Positions 18,465 to 28,198 are shown, counted from the first letter of the stretch. The stretch: DNA of 64,000 nucleotides from Paraburkholderia sp. Tr-20389 (GCF_017104565.1 NZ_JAAGPD010000001.1:62001-126000); one strand, 5' to 3'. Numbers and translations: made by a program. The notes: generated by a model from the letters alone, not told the origin.

Positions 18465-19367
18465 ATGGATCGTCTGCAGACGATGCAGATTTTCGTGCAG
18501 ATCGTCGATCTCGGCAGTTTCACGCGCGCTGCCGAAACGCTCGCGCTGCATCGGCCTGCCGTCACGAAAGCCGTGCAGCAACTCGAACAGGAACTGGGCA
18601 TCCGGCTGCTGAACCGGAGCACGCGAAGAGTCAGCATGACGGCTGAGGGCGAAGCTTTTTATGGTCGCTGCATCGAGCTTCTTGCGGGTGTCAACGATAC
18701 ATTCGCGTCGTTCTCGCAGCAGAGGGCATCGCCAAAAGGGCGTCTAAGACTCGACATAGCGGTCGCCGTCGCAAAGGCCGTCGTGATCCCCGCGTTGCCC
18801 GATTTCCAGCAGAAGTATCCGCAGATCGAACTCGTACTGGGCGCAAGCGATCAGCCGGCCGATCTGATCGGCGAGGGCATCGATTGCGTCGTGCGGCTCG
18901 GCGATCTGAAGGATTCGAGCATGATCGCGCGCAAGCTCGGCGCGATTCCAATGGTGACGTGTGCCTCGCCAACGTATCTCGCGCGCTACGGGCTGCCCCG
19001 CACACTCGACGATCTGCACGCGCACAAGGCCGTCAATTTTTTCAGCGGCCGCAATCGCAGGGTGATGGACTGGGTGTTTCGTCCCGCCGGAAAAGTCGTC
19101 GCGATGAGACTGCCAAGCGGCATTCTTACCGACAACGCCGAGGCATTTCTCGCATGCGGCCTCGCGGGAATGGGCCTGTTGCAGGGCTTGCGGCCCGCGC
19201 TGCAACCGTTCATCGTTTCGGGGCAACTCGTCGAAATCCTGCCCGGCATCGCGACGGTGCCGAAGCCCATTTCCGTGCTGTACCCGAACAAGGCGCATCT
19301 GCCCGACAAGGTGCGCGTATTCGTCGAATGGCTTACGGAGCTTGTCGCGCGCAGATATCCGGCCTGA
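18465..19367 (+). CDS. LysR-family transcriptional regulator
   Basis: 300 residues of the LTTR class often found beside oxidoreductase genes. It has the N-terminal wHTH MDRLQTMQIFVQIVDLGSFTRAAETL, HRPAVTKAVQQLEQELG, RLLNRSTRRV, then an effector domain. The ATG at 18465 follows GGGAG. The next gene, a quinone-oxidoreductase-like enzyme, starts 104 nt after its stop on the same strand and is the likely target. Confidence 0.93.
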   Translation: MDRLQTMQIFVQIVDLGSFTRAAETLALHRPAVTKAVQQLEQELGIRLLNRSTRRVSMTAEGEAFYGRCIELLAGVNDTFASFSQQRASPKGRLRLDIAVAVAKAVVIPALPDFQQKYPQIELVLGASDQPADLIGEGIDCVVRLGDLKDSSMIARKLGAIPMVTCASPTYLARYGLPRTLDDLHAHKAVNFFSGRNRRVMDWVFRPAGKVVAMRLPSGILTDNAEAFLACGLAGMGLLQGLRPALQPFIVSGQLVEILPGIATVPKPISVLYPNKAHLPDKVRVFVEWLTELVARRYPA

Positions 19368-19471
19368 TCGGATTGTTATCCGTTCGATAACAATGAGTAA
19401 TCGCGTCAGCCGTTTATCTCGCACGGGGCGCGACCTACAGTGATGCCATTCCTTTTCACTGGAGATGACAC

Positions 19472-20461
19472 ATGTCCCGAGTTATCCGTTTTCATCGTAT
19501 CGGCGGTCCGGAAGTGCTGCAGATCGACGACATCGACGTGCGCGCACCCAACGCGGACGAAGTACAAATCGAGGTCAAGGCAATCGGCATCAATCGCGCG
19601 GAAGTCATGTATCGAACGGGCGAATACACGATTCAGCCGCGCTTTCCCGCAGTGCTCGGCTACGAGGCGTCGGGTATCGTCGCCGCAGTGGGCAGCGGTG
19701 TGAAGGACTTCGCGGTGGGCGACGCGGTGAGCGTGGTGCCCGCCTTCTCGTTCGCCGACTACGGCATGTACGGCGAACGGGTGAATGCGCCCGTGCATGC
19801 CGTCGTGAAGAATCCGCCGTCGCTATCCTTCGAAGATGCCGCCGCGACGTGGATGATGTTCGCCACCGCCTACGGTGCGCTGATCGAACTCGGTCAGTTG
19901 CGGGGGGGCGAAACGGTGCTGATCGGCGCGGCGTCGAGCAGTGTCGGGCTGGCGGCGATCCAGATCGCCAACATGGTCGGGGCGATTCCCGTCGCGTTGA
20001 CGCGCAGCGAGAAGAAGCGCGATGCGCTGCTGGCGGCGGGCGCCGCGCATGTGATCGCAGGTGACGGTTCGGACTTGCCGCAACAGGTAATGGCGCTGAC
20101 GGACGGCAAGGGCGCGCGAATCGCCTTCGATCCCGTTGGCGGTCCGGCGGCTGCGTATCAATTGCAGGCGTTGTGCGCGCACGGCATCTTCTTCCAGTAC
20201 GGCGCACTCGATACGCGGGACATCCCCGTGCCCGTGATGGATCTGCTGTCGAAGCACCTGACGGTGCGCGGCTATGAACTGTTCGAGATTACGGGCGATC
20301 CGCAGAAACTGGCGGATGCGAAGCGCTTCATTACGGATGGGCTGGCTTCAGGCGCGCTGAAGCCAGCCATCGACCGTGTGTTCGGGTTTGACGAGATGGC
20401 CGACGCGCATCGCTACATGGAAGCGGGCGCGCAGGTTGGGAAGATCGTCGTCAAGGTGTGA
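19472..20461 (+). CDS. Quinone oxidoreductase-like medium-chain dehydrogenase
   Basis: 329-residue MDR-superfamily NADPH-dependent reductase. It has the GYEASGIVAAVGSGV substrate domain and a Rossmann region VLIGAASSSVGLAAIQIANMVG. Zinc ligands of true alcohol dehydrogenases are absent, so quinone or enone reduction is more likely than alcohol oxidation. A GGAGATGACAC leader gives a good ribosome site. It is preceded by a LysR gene on the same strand. Confidence 0.88.
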   Translation: MSRVIRFHRIGGPEVLQIDDIDVRAPNADEVQIEVKAIGINRAEVMYRTGEYTIQPRFPAVLGYEASGIVAAVGSGVKDFAVGDAVSVVPAFSFADYGMYGERVNAPVHAVVKNPPSLSFEDAAATWMMFATAYGALIELGQLRGGETVLIGAASSSVGLAAIQIANMVGAIPVALTRSEKKRDALLAAGAAHVIAGDGSDLPQQVMALTDGKGARIAFDPVGGPAAAYQLQALCAHGIFFQYGALDTRDIPVPVMDLLSKHLTVRGYELFEITGDPQKLADAKRFITDGLASGALKPAIDRVFGFDEMADAHRYMEAGAQVGKIVVKV

Positions 20462-20491
20462 GCGGGGTGTGATCGCCATGCAGGTCGCGCG

Positions 20492-20689
20492 TCATCGCGC
20501 GGTCTGCTCTTCTGGGACTTCGATGCCCCAGTCGCCTTCCTTGTACCATTCGTCGCCGAGCAGTTCGATGGGATGCTGTGTCCGGCTGGAGCCGTTTCCG
20601 CATTGCAGGGAATCAGTCGGACAGTAGTGATCGCATCCCCAGCAGACCCGTTCGGGATGCTTCGGATGCAGCGGAAATTTCTTGGCCAT
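20492..20689 (-). CDS. DUF3079 small cysteine-containing protein
   Basis: 65 residues: MAKKFPLHPKHPERVCWGCD, then CPTDSLQCGNGSSRTQHPIELLG and WYKEGDWG. The Cys pairs (CWGC, C-x6-C) suggest a small metal site. This matches DUF3079, which is widespread in Burkholderiaceae with no known role. It is convergent with the oxidoreductase gene, ending 30 nt from it. Confidence 0.85.
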   Translation of the reverse strand: MAKKFPLHPKHPERVCWGCDHYCPTDSLQCGNGSSRTQHPIELLGDEWYKEGDWGIEVPEEQTAR

Positions 20690-21022
20690 GTGTTATCGCC
20701 TCTTGCAAAGGAAATCGCTGCTTGTAGCAGCGTTTCACGCGGACTGATGCGATGTGGATCAAGTCCGCTGTGTCAACTTCATCGATGCTAGTCCGCTGCG
20801 CCGAATCGGCAATGCGACAAACGTTCGCAGTCGAAGAACGGGGCGCGCGAACCCAGGTCTGGCGCCCGAATGCGCGATGTAAGGCGGTCGTCCGATCTTC
20901 AGGAATCGGAATGCTCCGAAGCGAATCTCCACAGCCTTACCGGAAACATTGCGATACAAACTCGGCACGATGCTTACCTGTTGACGGATATTCGCGCCCG
21001 TCCGGTATGGGAAAATGGGGGC
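20690..21022. other. Promoter region between DUF3079 and a small exported protein
   Basis: 333 bases. A short hairpin CGCTGC-TTGTA-GCAGCG lies at 20716-20732, in the DUF3079 mRNA leader. The overlapping ORFs read here (for example 20870 onward) share the frame of the next gene but have no ribosome site. No other structure is seen. Confidence 0.5.
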
Positions 21023-21274
21023 ATGAAAACGTCCAGAATCTCACTCATCGTAGCCGTGCTGGCGCTCGCCAGCCCGTTGGCGCATGCGAGCCTCGCAAGC
21101 GGCGCGCATCAGTTCAAGACCGATGCCAAGGCGGCGGGCAAAGAGACCGGGCACGCCGTTCGCAACGGCGTGCATGCGATCGGACATGGCGCGAAGTCGG
21201 CGGGCCATGCCGTGGCCGACGCGACGAAACACGGTTATCACGCGACCAAGAAGTTCGTGACGGGACACGGTTAA
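21023..21274 (+). CDS. Small exported histidine/alanine-rich protein
   Basis: 83 residues. A signal peptide (cleavage near AHASL) is followed by a repeated pattern of A-H-x2-x-x-K/G-x-A (GHAVRNG, GHGAKSAGHAVADATKHGYHATKK). The regular histidines could bind metal or nucleic acid, but this is a guess. A GGGG run stands just before the ATG. Homologues are small unknown proteins in Burkholderiaceae. Confidence 0.65.
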   Translation: MKTSRISLIVAVLALASPLAHASLASGAHQFKTDAKAAGKETGHAVRNGVHAIGHGAKSAGHAVADATKHGYHATKKFVTGHG

Positions 21275-21400
21275 CGCGCCCCGCATCGCTGCGAGCCGGC
21301 CGGCTGGGCAGCGTGTGAGCGCAAGCCACTGAAGCCGGTTCAGGCGTACGATTAAGGCATCGCCCCGTTGCGGACACCCGCCATCTGACGGAGAGCCGAT

Positions 21401-21910
21401 ATGAGACGCCTTTATTTCCTCGCCCCCGACACACCCACGGCCAGGGCGATCGTCGACGACCTGCTGCGCGCGCGCATCACATGGCGGCACATCCATGTGC
21501 TCGCGAATCACAGCGTCACACTCGAAGCCTTACCTCAAGCCTCGTTGCTGCAGAGCAGCGATGTCGTGCATGCGCTGGAACGCGGCGTGGCGTTCGGCGG
21601 CGCGACGGGCGCGCTGCTCGGCCTCGTGGCCCTGGCATTTCCGCCTGCCGAACTGGCCATCGCAGGCGGCGCTGTCGTCATGCTGACGCTGGCGGGCGCG
21701 GGCTTCGGCGCGTGGACGGCATCGATGATCGGTGTCAACGAGCCGAACACGCAGCTCGAACGCTTCCGCGAAGCGATCCGCGCGGGCCAGTTGCTGATCA
21801 TGGCGGACGTGCCGGGATCGCGGGAACACGAGATCGAGCAGCTGATTGCGCAGCATGTGCCGCGCGCCGATCTCGAAGGCGCGGAGCCGACCACACCGAT
21901 CTTTCCGTGA
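21401..21910 (+). CDS. DUF1269-like protein with a glycine-rich membrane hairpin
   Basis: 169 residues. Residues 1-55 look like a ferredoxin-like or stress-protein fold (MRRLYFLAPDTPTARAIVDDLL). Residues 62-115 form two hydrophobic Gly/Ala-rich helices (GGATGALLGLVALAF, GGAVVMLTLAGAGFGAW), followed by an acidic tail. This matches general-stress proteins of the DUF1269 type. A GGAGAGCC ribosome site precedes the ATG. Its role is unknown. Confidence 0.75.
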   Translation: MRRLYFLAPDTPTARAIVDDLLRARITWRHIHVLANHSVTLEALPQASLLQSSDVVHALERGVAFGGATGALLGLVALAFPPAELAIAGGAVVMLTLAGAGFGAWTASMIGVNEPNTQLERFREAIRAGQLLIMADVPGSREHEIEQLIAQHVPRADLEGAEPTTPIFP

Positions 21911-22212
21911 GCGCTATCTTGCGGGCGGCGTGACTCTCCTCTGAGGCTCGCTGTAAGGTATTCGACAACGAAGTCCAAATCGTCGAAAATCTGAGGCCCT
22001 GCGCGCGGGGAATGGTTCGAGAGCGGGCCCACCAAGGGCTCGTCGGACGGCCTGCCAAACGGCTCAACGAAGCTTCAACACGCTTCGTCGCAACGGCACC
22101 GCTGTGCCGTCGATAAAGCATCGACATTCCTCCCGCCGCGCTATTCCATCCAGGCGAAAGACGCCTCGCCGGTCCGGGCGCGCTTTCGTGCAAGACCTGC
22201 TGGCGAATATCG
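21911..22212. other. Gene-free stretch before the EamA transporter
   Basis: About 300 bases. Only weak overlapping ORFs are present, none with a ribosome site. A short direct/inverted pattern (ACGGC...GCCGT near 22095-22110) is not convincing. The EamA promoter is expected here. Confidence 0.5.
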
Positions 22213-23160
22213 ATGAGAAAGACTCTGGACGGCGTCGCCGTTTCAAGCATGGTGGTGCTGTGCCTGATCTGGGGGCTGCAACAGGCTGCGATGAAATCGA
22301 TCGCGGCAGACGTCGCGCCGCTGCTTCAGGTATCGCTGCGCTCCGGCGTCGCCGCCGTGCTGGTCTGGGTATTCGGCCGGCTGATCGTGCGCGACAAGTG
22401 GCTCAAAGGCGTCGCGCTGGGGCCGGGATCGGTGGTCGGCGTCCTGTTTGCCGCCGAGTTTCTGTTCGTCGCCGAAGGGCTGCGCTGGACCACGGCATCG
22501 CATATGGCCGTGTTTCTATACACGGCGCCGATGTTCGCCGCCGTCGGCCTGCAACTCGCGCTGCCGTCCGAACGCATGACGCGCGCGCAATGGGCGGGGA
22601 TCGCGGTTTCGTTCGTGGGCATCGCGGTCACGTTCGTGGGTCCGGGTGCGGGATCGGGCGTTGGTCGGTCGGCTTCCAACTGGATGCTGGGCGACCTGCT
22701 GGGCATCTGCGCGGGTGCTGCATGGGGCATGACGACGGTTGCCGTGCGCGTGACCCGTTTGAGCGAAGCGCCCGCCACGCAGACGCTGTTCGTTCAACTG
22801 CTGTGGGCCTTTGCCGTGTTGCTGCCGTTCGCACTGTTCTCGGGGCAGTCCGCTTTTCATGGCACGACGCTCGTGTGGGCAAGCCTGGGGTTTCAGGCGG
22901 TCGTCGTGTGCTTCGTCAGCTATGTCGCGTGGTTCTATCTGCTGCGCGTTTATCTCGCGTCGCGGCTCGGCGTACTGTCGTTCATGGCGCCGCTGTTCGG
23001 CGTTGCGCTGGGCGCGCTGCTGCTGCATGAACGGCTCGAACCGACCTTTCTCGCAGGCTCGGCGCTCGTGCTGGCCGGCATGTTCGTCGTCAATGGACGC
23101 GAGTGGATGAAATACGTGTTCGCGCGGCAACGGCGCGACGGCAAGGTCGGTTCGGCATAA
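22213..23160 (+). CDS. EamA/DMT-family transporter
   Basis: 315-residue inner membrane protein with ten predicted helices in two EamA repeats (LCLIWGLQQAAMKSIA at the start, GVALGALLLHERLEPTFLAGSALVLAGMF at the end). It belongs to the drug/metabolite transporter superfamily; the substrate is unknown but is likely an amino acid or metabolite exporter. The gene stands alone, convergent with the PAP2-MPP operon 26 nt away. Confidence 0.92.
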   Translation: MRKTLDGVAVSSMVVLCLIWGLQQAAMKSIAADVAPLLQVSLRSGVAAVLVWVFGRLIVRDKWLKGVALGPGSVVGVLFAAEFLFVAEGLRWTTASHMAVFLYTAPMFAAVGLQLALPSERMTRAQWAGIAVSFVGIAVTFVGPGAGSGVGRSASNWMLGDLLGICAGAAWGMTTVAVRVTRLSEAPATQTLFVQLLWAFAVLLPFALFSGQSAFHGTTLVWASLGFQAVVVCFVSYVAWFYLLRVYLASRLGVLSFMAPLFGVALGALLLHERLEPTFLAGSALVLAGMFVVNGREWMKYVFARQRRDGKVGSA

Positions 23161-23185
23161 CCGTCTCAGGCGCGCGCTGATCCGT

Positions 23186-23941
23186 TCATCGTGCAGCGCG
23201 GCGGCGCAGCCATTCCGCGACGAGCACGCATGCGGTGAGCCACACGGTCGACGACATGGCTCCAGCGGCGACATCGCTCGCGAAATGCACGCCGATCATC
23301 AGCCGGCTCCATGCAATCATCCCGACCAGCGCGACCGCACCGAGCACGACAGGCGGCCTCCATTGCGCGGGCAGCGTCCGCACGAGCACGTACGCGATCG
23401 CGCCGTATGTCGCGAGCGAGCCGGCGGTATGGCCGCTCGGAAAACTCCAGCTGTGCACGGACGCGAGTGCGGTGTCGTACTCGGGCCGCGCGCGCCGGAT
23501 CATATGCTTCAACGTCATGTTGAGCAGGCCGTTTCCGCCCGATGCTGCGGCGAGTGTGCAGGCGAGCAGCACGTGACGCTTCGACAGCAACGCGAGCACG
23601 CCCGCCGTGCAGCAGACGGCCAGCAGCCAGGGATCGCCGAGATGCGTCGCCGTCGCGAAGAACCGCTTCGCGCCTTGCGGAACCGCTGCGCCGAGATCGA
23701 ACGCAAAGGCGAGGTCGAAGCGGGGCAATCCGGGGTTGCTCAATAGCGCGTACGTGATCGCCACGAAAACTGCGCCGGCCAGGACGATGACGGCGACGCC
23801 GACGCGAGCGCCTGTATCGAAGGTCAGCACGCGTGCGCGGCCGATGCAAAACGCACCATACGCGATGCATTCCGCGACGACCAACGTCGCCACCATCAGC
23901 GCCACTGCATGCCGCCCTGCGAGACTTGCGAGTTCGATCAT
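23186..23941 (-). CDS. PAP2-family membrane phosphatase
   Basis: 251 residues with six hydrophobic helices and the PAP2 signature: KHMIRRARPEY (K-x6-R-P), SFPSGHTAGS, then SRLMIGVHFASDV with the SR-x5-H-x3-D motif. All three catalytic blocks are intact, so a lipid phosphate (phosphatidate or undecaprenyl-PP) is the likely substrate. It is the last gene of an overlapping four-gene operon; its ATG overlaps the stop of the metallophosphoesterase by 4 nt. Confidence 0.92.
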   Translation of the reverse strand: MIELASLAGRHAVALMVATLVVAECIAYGAFCIGRARVLTFDTGARVGVAVIVLAGAVFVAITYALLSNPGLPRFDLAFAFDLGAAVPQGAKRFFATATHLGDPWLLAVCCTAGVLALLSKRHVLLACTLAAASGGNGLLNMTLKHMIRRARPEYDTALASVHSWSFPSGHTAGSLATYGAIAYVLVRTLPAQWRPPVVLGAVALVGMIAWSRLMIGVHFASDVAAGAMSSTVWLTACVLVAEWLRRRAAR

Positions 23942-24786
23942 GACGGCCCGACTGCGTGTGCAGAATTGGACGACAGCGTTTCATCCGGACGCGCCAGCGT
24001 GAGTTCGTGCTGTAGCACGGGCACGAATGCCTTGCCGTCTTCGTCGAAGTCGTAGCGGGCGATGACAGCCTTTCTCGCGCCCGCGTCGTAGCGAATCAGA
24101 TTGACGGAGTTCGAAATCTGCCCGCGTATGCGCGTCGATACGGCCGTGCCCGCCTGCACGGCCCACACAGGCCGCGCGATCTGCATGCGTTCCGCGAGCG
24201 GCAGCACATACGGCAGATGGATATGTCCGCCGACGATCAGATCGACGCCCGCCTGCGCCCATCGGCGGATCGCGGGTTCGCGGCCATGCAGCAGGTTGTG
24301 CGTGTCGTCCGCCGTCACCGACGCGACGGGCTGATGCGTGACCACGACACGCAATTGCAACGGCGTGGCATGCTCCAGCCGCCGCGCGACGCATTCGATC
24401 TGCTCCGCCGATACCTCGCCGTCCGTATGGCGCGACGGACGTGTCGTATTCAATCCGATCACGAGCAGTTCGCGCGATTCGAACTGCGGTTCGAGATTCG
24501 CGCCGAACACGCGCCGATGGTTCGCATACGGATGCAGCACGCGAGCGAACAGATTGAAGAGAGGGATGTCGTGATTGCCGGGTATCACGAGCGAAGGCGT
24601 CGCGCCGAGACGATCGACGAACGCGCGCGCCGCCGCGAACTGGGTGCGCCGCGCGCGCTGCGTGATATCGCCGGACAGCACGGCGAGATCCGGTTGCTCG
24701 TGCGCGGCGAGTCGCAGCAACGCTTCGACCACCTCGGGCCGTTCGGTGCCGAAGTGCGGATCGGAGATCTGGAGCAGCAGTGTCAT
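23938..24786 (-). CDS. Calcineurin-like metallophosphoesterase
   Basis: 282 residues with the five metal-binding blocks: SDPHFGTERP, LSGDITQRAR, PGNHDIPL, THQPVAS, GGHIHLPYV. This is the calcineurin/MPP superfamily, with cAMP, UDP-diacylglucosamine or cardiolipin-type substrates possible. It overlaps the lipid kinase upstream and the PAP2 gene downstream by 4 nt each. Its position in a lipid-handling operon favours a lipid or nucleotide-lipid diphosphate substrate, an inference only. Confidence 0.9.
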   Translation of the reverse strand: MTLLLQISDPHFGTERPEVVEALLRLAAHEQPDLAVLSGDITQRARRTQFAAARAFVDRLGATPSLVIPGNHDIPLFNLFARVLHPYANHRRVFGANLEPQFESRELLVIGLNTTRPSRHTDGEVSAEQIECVARRLEHATPLQLRVVVTHQPVASVTADDTHNLLHGREPAIRRWAQAGVDLIVGGHIHLPYVLPLAERMQIARPVWAVQAGTAVSTRIRGQISNSVNLIRYDAGARKAVIARYDFDEDGKAFVPVLQHELTLARPDETLSSNSAHAVGPS

Positions 24787-25781
24787 GAGCGGTTCAGTGC
24801 GGCGACGTCGGCCTCGGGTTTCAGCAGATAAAGCGGCGTTTCGCCGACACGGAATTCGAGCGGCATGTCCATGTGCGTAACCTCGCCGTCCATGGCGATC
24901 TTGACACGCCTGCGCCGCTTCGACGGATGCGTGACGGTGAAGCGCCGAAACGCGAAGCCGATGATGTTGCCCGCGTCGCGCATCCGGCTGAACGCGCCGT
25001 GCAGCGACAGCACGATATGCGCAAGGCGTCCTGTCGCGCGCGGCGCAAGCGCAACCAGCAAGCCTTGCGCCAGCAAAGGCGCTTCCGCCGCGCCGACCTG
25101 TTCGAGCTGAAGGCGGTTGTTCGCGACGAACAGCGTCGAGGTGCGAATTTCCTGCATCGTGCCTTCGTGATCGACATGCAGGCGCAAATGCCTATGTCGC
25201 CGCAACAACATCAGGATGGCCGACCCGAGTGCAACGAGGCGGCTGCGTCCGAATTGCCGCTTGTAGAGTTCGCGGTGTTCGAGCATCTTCGGATACAGCC
25301 CGAGACTCGCGTTGACGAGGAACATGCGCTCGTTGACGAAGCCGACTTGCACGGGATGCGCATGCGCCGTCAGCAGCAGATCGATGGCTTGCGGGAGATC
25401 GGCGGGAATGCCGTGATCGCGGCTGAAGTAATTGAACGTGCCGCACGGCAGCACACCGAATACGCAGCCGCTGCCGATCGCCGCCTGCGCGACGGCGCAC
25501 AGCGTGCCGTCGCCGCCCGCACCGACGACCGCGCCGCCGCGCGGCTGCGCGAACTCGACGGCGCGCTTCGCAGTCGCTGCGAGTTGCGACGGATCGTCGA
25601 CGAGCATCAGTTCGTACTCGCGATTCGCCTTGCCAAATGCGTCGGCGAGAAGGGCGGCGGTGGCGTTACCGTGCTTGCGGCCCGAGCCCGCGTTCATCAC
25701 GATCGCGAAAGGCGCGCGTGCGTCCATCCGGCGGGCAGCGTAGTGCGTGGCATCGGCGGATGGACGCGCGTCGAAGGTCAT
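24783..25781 (-). CDS. Diacylglycerol/lipid kinase family protein
   Basis: 332 residues with the DAGK catalytic pattern: FAIVMNAGSGRK, GGDGTLCAVAQAA with the catalytic GGDGT, LPCGTFNYFSRDHGIP. The C-terminal part carries DGEVTHM, like YegS/DAG kinases. It phosphorylates a diacylglycerol- or sphingosine-type lipid with ATP. I took ATG 25781, which overlaps the acylase stop as ATGA; a longer ORF to 26162 exists but is inside the acylase gene. Confidence 0.9.
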   Translation of the reverse strand: MTFDARPSADATHYAARRMDARAPFAIVMNAGSGRKHGNATAALLADAFGKANREYELMLVDDPSQLAATAKRAVEFAQPRGGAVVGAGGDGTLCAVAQAAIGSGCVFGVLPCGTFNYFSRDHGIPADLPQAIDLLLTAHAHPVQVGFVNERMFLVNASLGLYPKMLEHRELYKRQFGRSRLVALGSAILMLLRRHRHLRLHVDHEGTMQEIRTSTLFVANNRLQLEQVGAAEAPLLAQGLLVALAPRATGRLAHIVLSLHGAFSRMRDAGNIIGFAFRRFTVTHPSKRRRRVKIAMDGEVTHMDMPLEFRVGETPLYLLKPEADVAALNRS

Positions 25782-28198
25782 CGCGTCAATGCGCCGGGCA
25801 CGAGATGGATGCGCTTTTCGGTTGCCTGTTCGACGGCGGCGCGTGTGTAGAGCAGCGGGAAGTACTCGCCGTTCAGCCACATCGGCGCGAGGTCGCGATA
25901 ATGCGGGTTGTCGGGATCGCCCGATTCGCCGGGCAGATTGACGGCACGCGAGTTGTCCCAGTTGCCGACGTCGACGATCACGCGAAACGACGGTCCGTTG
26001 GTCTGCCGGAAATCGCTCGCACGATACGTCGACTGATTCGGCGTGTACGCACTGCCGCCTTTGCCCGTCGGCCCGACGTTGAGCTTTGCGCGCATGCCGG
26101 CGTCGACGAGATCGGCGAACGGATGGGCGTTCAGGTTGGTCTGCAGCTTGCCCCATTGCCATGCGCCAGCGTCCGCGCCTTGCAGACGCACCATCTCGCG
26201 ATACGCGTCGCCAAGACTCGACAGCAGCACGGTGTCGCGCTTCGTCTGCGCGCCATCGCCGAAGCGTGTCTCGGGATGTTCGAGCGTGTCGAGCAGCACG
26301 GCCGTGTCCGGGGCGTCGAACGCATCCGCGGCTGTCTTCGGCAAGACGGCCTGCTTGAACGCGCGGCCGAGATGGCGCGACAGCCAGACTTCTTCCAGCG
26401 CGGCTTGCGCGGAGTTCGCGCCCATGTGCGCGTCCCAGCCCTTGAGCAGCGCGAGCGCGGCGCGCGTGTCGGCATCGTCGCCCGAAAGCGGCGCGAGCAA
26501 CGCGACGAGCCGTCGCGCGGGAATCGACACGTCGTCGTTCTGCAAACGCTCGCTGTCTTCAATCGACACTTTCGGCGACGCCTTCAGCACTTCGTCGATG
26601 CGCCGATGACGCGATGCGTTGGTCCATTCGAACCCGAGCTTACGCTCCTTGTATGGATAGCCCTCGGGCAGATTCATTTCGTTCGATGTGGTGAAGTAGC
26701 CGTCCTTCGGATTGAATGCGGATGGCATCTCGTCGCGCGGCCAGAAGCCGGCCCATTCGTAGCGCCCGTCGCCCGGCACGGGCAGCAGACCGTCCCAGTT
26801 CGGACGCTTCGGTGCAAGTCCGCTCGGTACCCAGCCGATGTCGCCATGCGTGTCCGCGTACACCTGGTTCACGGTCGGCGCACCCCATGTCGACAGATCG
26901 CGCTTGAACTGCGCGTAGTTTTTCGCGCGCATATAGCGCACGGAATCGAAGTAGGGCGACATGCCGGGTTCGAGCCACGCGGTGCGCACGGCGAACGCGC
27001 GATGCTTCGCCGCCTCGGTATAGATCACGGGCCCATGCCGCGTGAACGCGAGTTCCGCCGTGACGGGCTGGCCGCCGCGCACGGCGATCTGTTCGCGCAC
27101 GATGCGCATCGGCTCCCAGCGCCCTTTGTAGCGATACTCGTGCGGATTGGCGGGATTCAGCTCGTAGACGTACAGGTCTTCCTGATCGATGTTGAAGATC
27201 GTGAGGCCAAACGCAATCGTGCCGTTGTGTCCGATCGACACGCCCGGCGCGGACGGTTCGCCGCCGCCGATCAGATCGAGTGTCGGCGCGCTGACCTGCT
27301 GGATGTAGCGCAGGCTCGGCGCGGCATACGCGCGGTGTGGATCGTTTGCCATGATGGCGCGGCCCGTCGCTGATTTGTCCGGCGCGATCACCCAGTTGTT
27401 GCTGCCCTCCGTCACTTCTTCGGGATTCCGCGCGGCCGCGATGATGGTGGTCGATGCATCGGCGCTCTTGAGCGACTCGCGCGTCACGCGCACTTCCTGT
27501 GTAGCGAGCGTGAAGACCTTGAGCACGTCGTCGGGCAGGCACGGGTCGAGTCCTTCCGGCATGTGCGGCTGCCACGGCGGTTGCAAGCCGAAGCGCACCG
27601 AATCGGCATCGAGGTTGCTCTTGCAGGCGACTTTCGCGCGTGCCACTTCGCTGGTCAGATTGCGCGTGAGGCCATGACTGCGGATGCGGACCACGTCGTC
27701 GGCGGACCATTTCGCTGGCCAGTAGCCGACCGTGCGAAATTCGACCGGCAGGTGCTCGGGATGCGCGGCGAGCCAGTCGATATATGCATTCACGCCCGCT
27801 GCGAAACGTGTCGCGACCGGCTTCGCATCGGGCCCGTAGCGTTGCCACTCTGCCGCCATGTCGCCGCGATACACGAAGAGCCGCGTTGCCTTGTCCTGCT
27901 CGACATACGCGGGACCGAACACTTCCGCCAGTTGGCCGAGGCCGCGGCGGCGCCACAGATCGATCTGGAACATCCGGTCGCGCGCCGCGTTGAAGCCTTG
28001 CACGAAGAACGCGTCGTGCTCGTTCTCCGCGAAGATATGCGGCACGCCCCATTTGTCGATGAGGATATCCGTGGGGCGAGACAGCCCTTCGACCGTGATC
28101 GTTTCGTCGGGTGCGCGCTCCGCGTGCGCCGGTTGAACGGACGACGCGCCGAGCGCCGCAAAGGCAAATATGACCGCAAGAGAGTGTCTGGCCTGCAC
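25778..28198 (-). CDS. Penicillin acylase family N-terminal nucleophile hydrolase
   Basis: 806 residues; a large periplasmic Ntn-hydrolase made as a precursor. A signal peptide (cleavage after PAHA) is followed by an alpha-chain-like region, a spacer, and the beta-chain starting at the nucleophile Ser about residue 266 in EGSNNWVIAPDKS. Known family members cut acyl-amide bonds: penicillins, acyl-homoserine lactones (PvdQ/QuiP) or pyoverdine precursors. The start is a GTG at 28198 with an AAGGAGG ribosome site; the upstream ATG at 28273 lacks one. It is first in an overlapping operon with lipid kinase, metallophosphoesterase and PAP2 genes. The substrate is unknown. Confidence 0.9.
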   Translation of the reverse strand: MQARHSLAVIFAFAALGASSVQPAHAERAPDETITVEGLSRPTDILIDKWGVPHIFAENEHDAFFVQGFNAARDRMFQIDLWRRRGLGQLAEVFGPAYVEQDKATRLFVYRGDMAAEWQRYGPDAKPVATRFAAGVNAYIDWLAAHPEHLPVEFRTVGYWPAKWSADDVVRIRSHGLTRNLTSEVARAKVACKSNLDADSVRFGLQPPWQPHMPEGLDPCLPDDVLKVFTLATQEVRVTRESLKSADASTTIIAAARNPEEVTEGSNNWVIAPDKSATGRAIMANDPHRAYAAPSLRYIQQVSAPTLDLIGGGEPSAPGVSIGHNGTIAFGLTIFNIDQEDLYVYELNPANPHEYRYKGRWEPMRIVREQIAVRGGQPVTAELAFTRHGPVIYTEAAKHRAFAVRTAWLEPGMSPYFDSVRYMRAKNYAQFKRDLSTWGAPTVNQVYADTHGDIGWVPSGLAPKRPNWDGLLPVPGDGRYEWAGFWPRDEMPSAFNPKDGYFTTSNEMNLPEGYPYKERKLGFEWTNASRHRRIDEVLKASPKVSIEDSERLQNDDVSIPARRLVALLAPLSGDDADTRAALALLKGWDAHMGANSAQAALEEVWLSRHLGRAFKQAVLPKTAADAFDAPDTAVLLDTLEHPETRFGDGAQTKRDTVLLSSLGDAYREMVRLQGADAGAWQWGKLQTNLNAHPFADLVDAGMRAKLNVGPTGKGGSAYTPNQSTYRASDFRQTNGPSFRVIVDVGNWDNSRAVNLPGESGDPDNPHYRDLAPMWLNGEYFPLLYTRAAVEQATEKRIHLVPGALTR

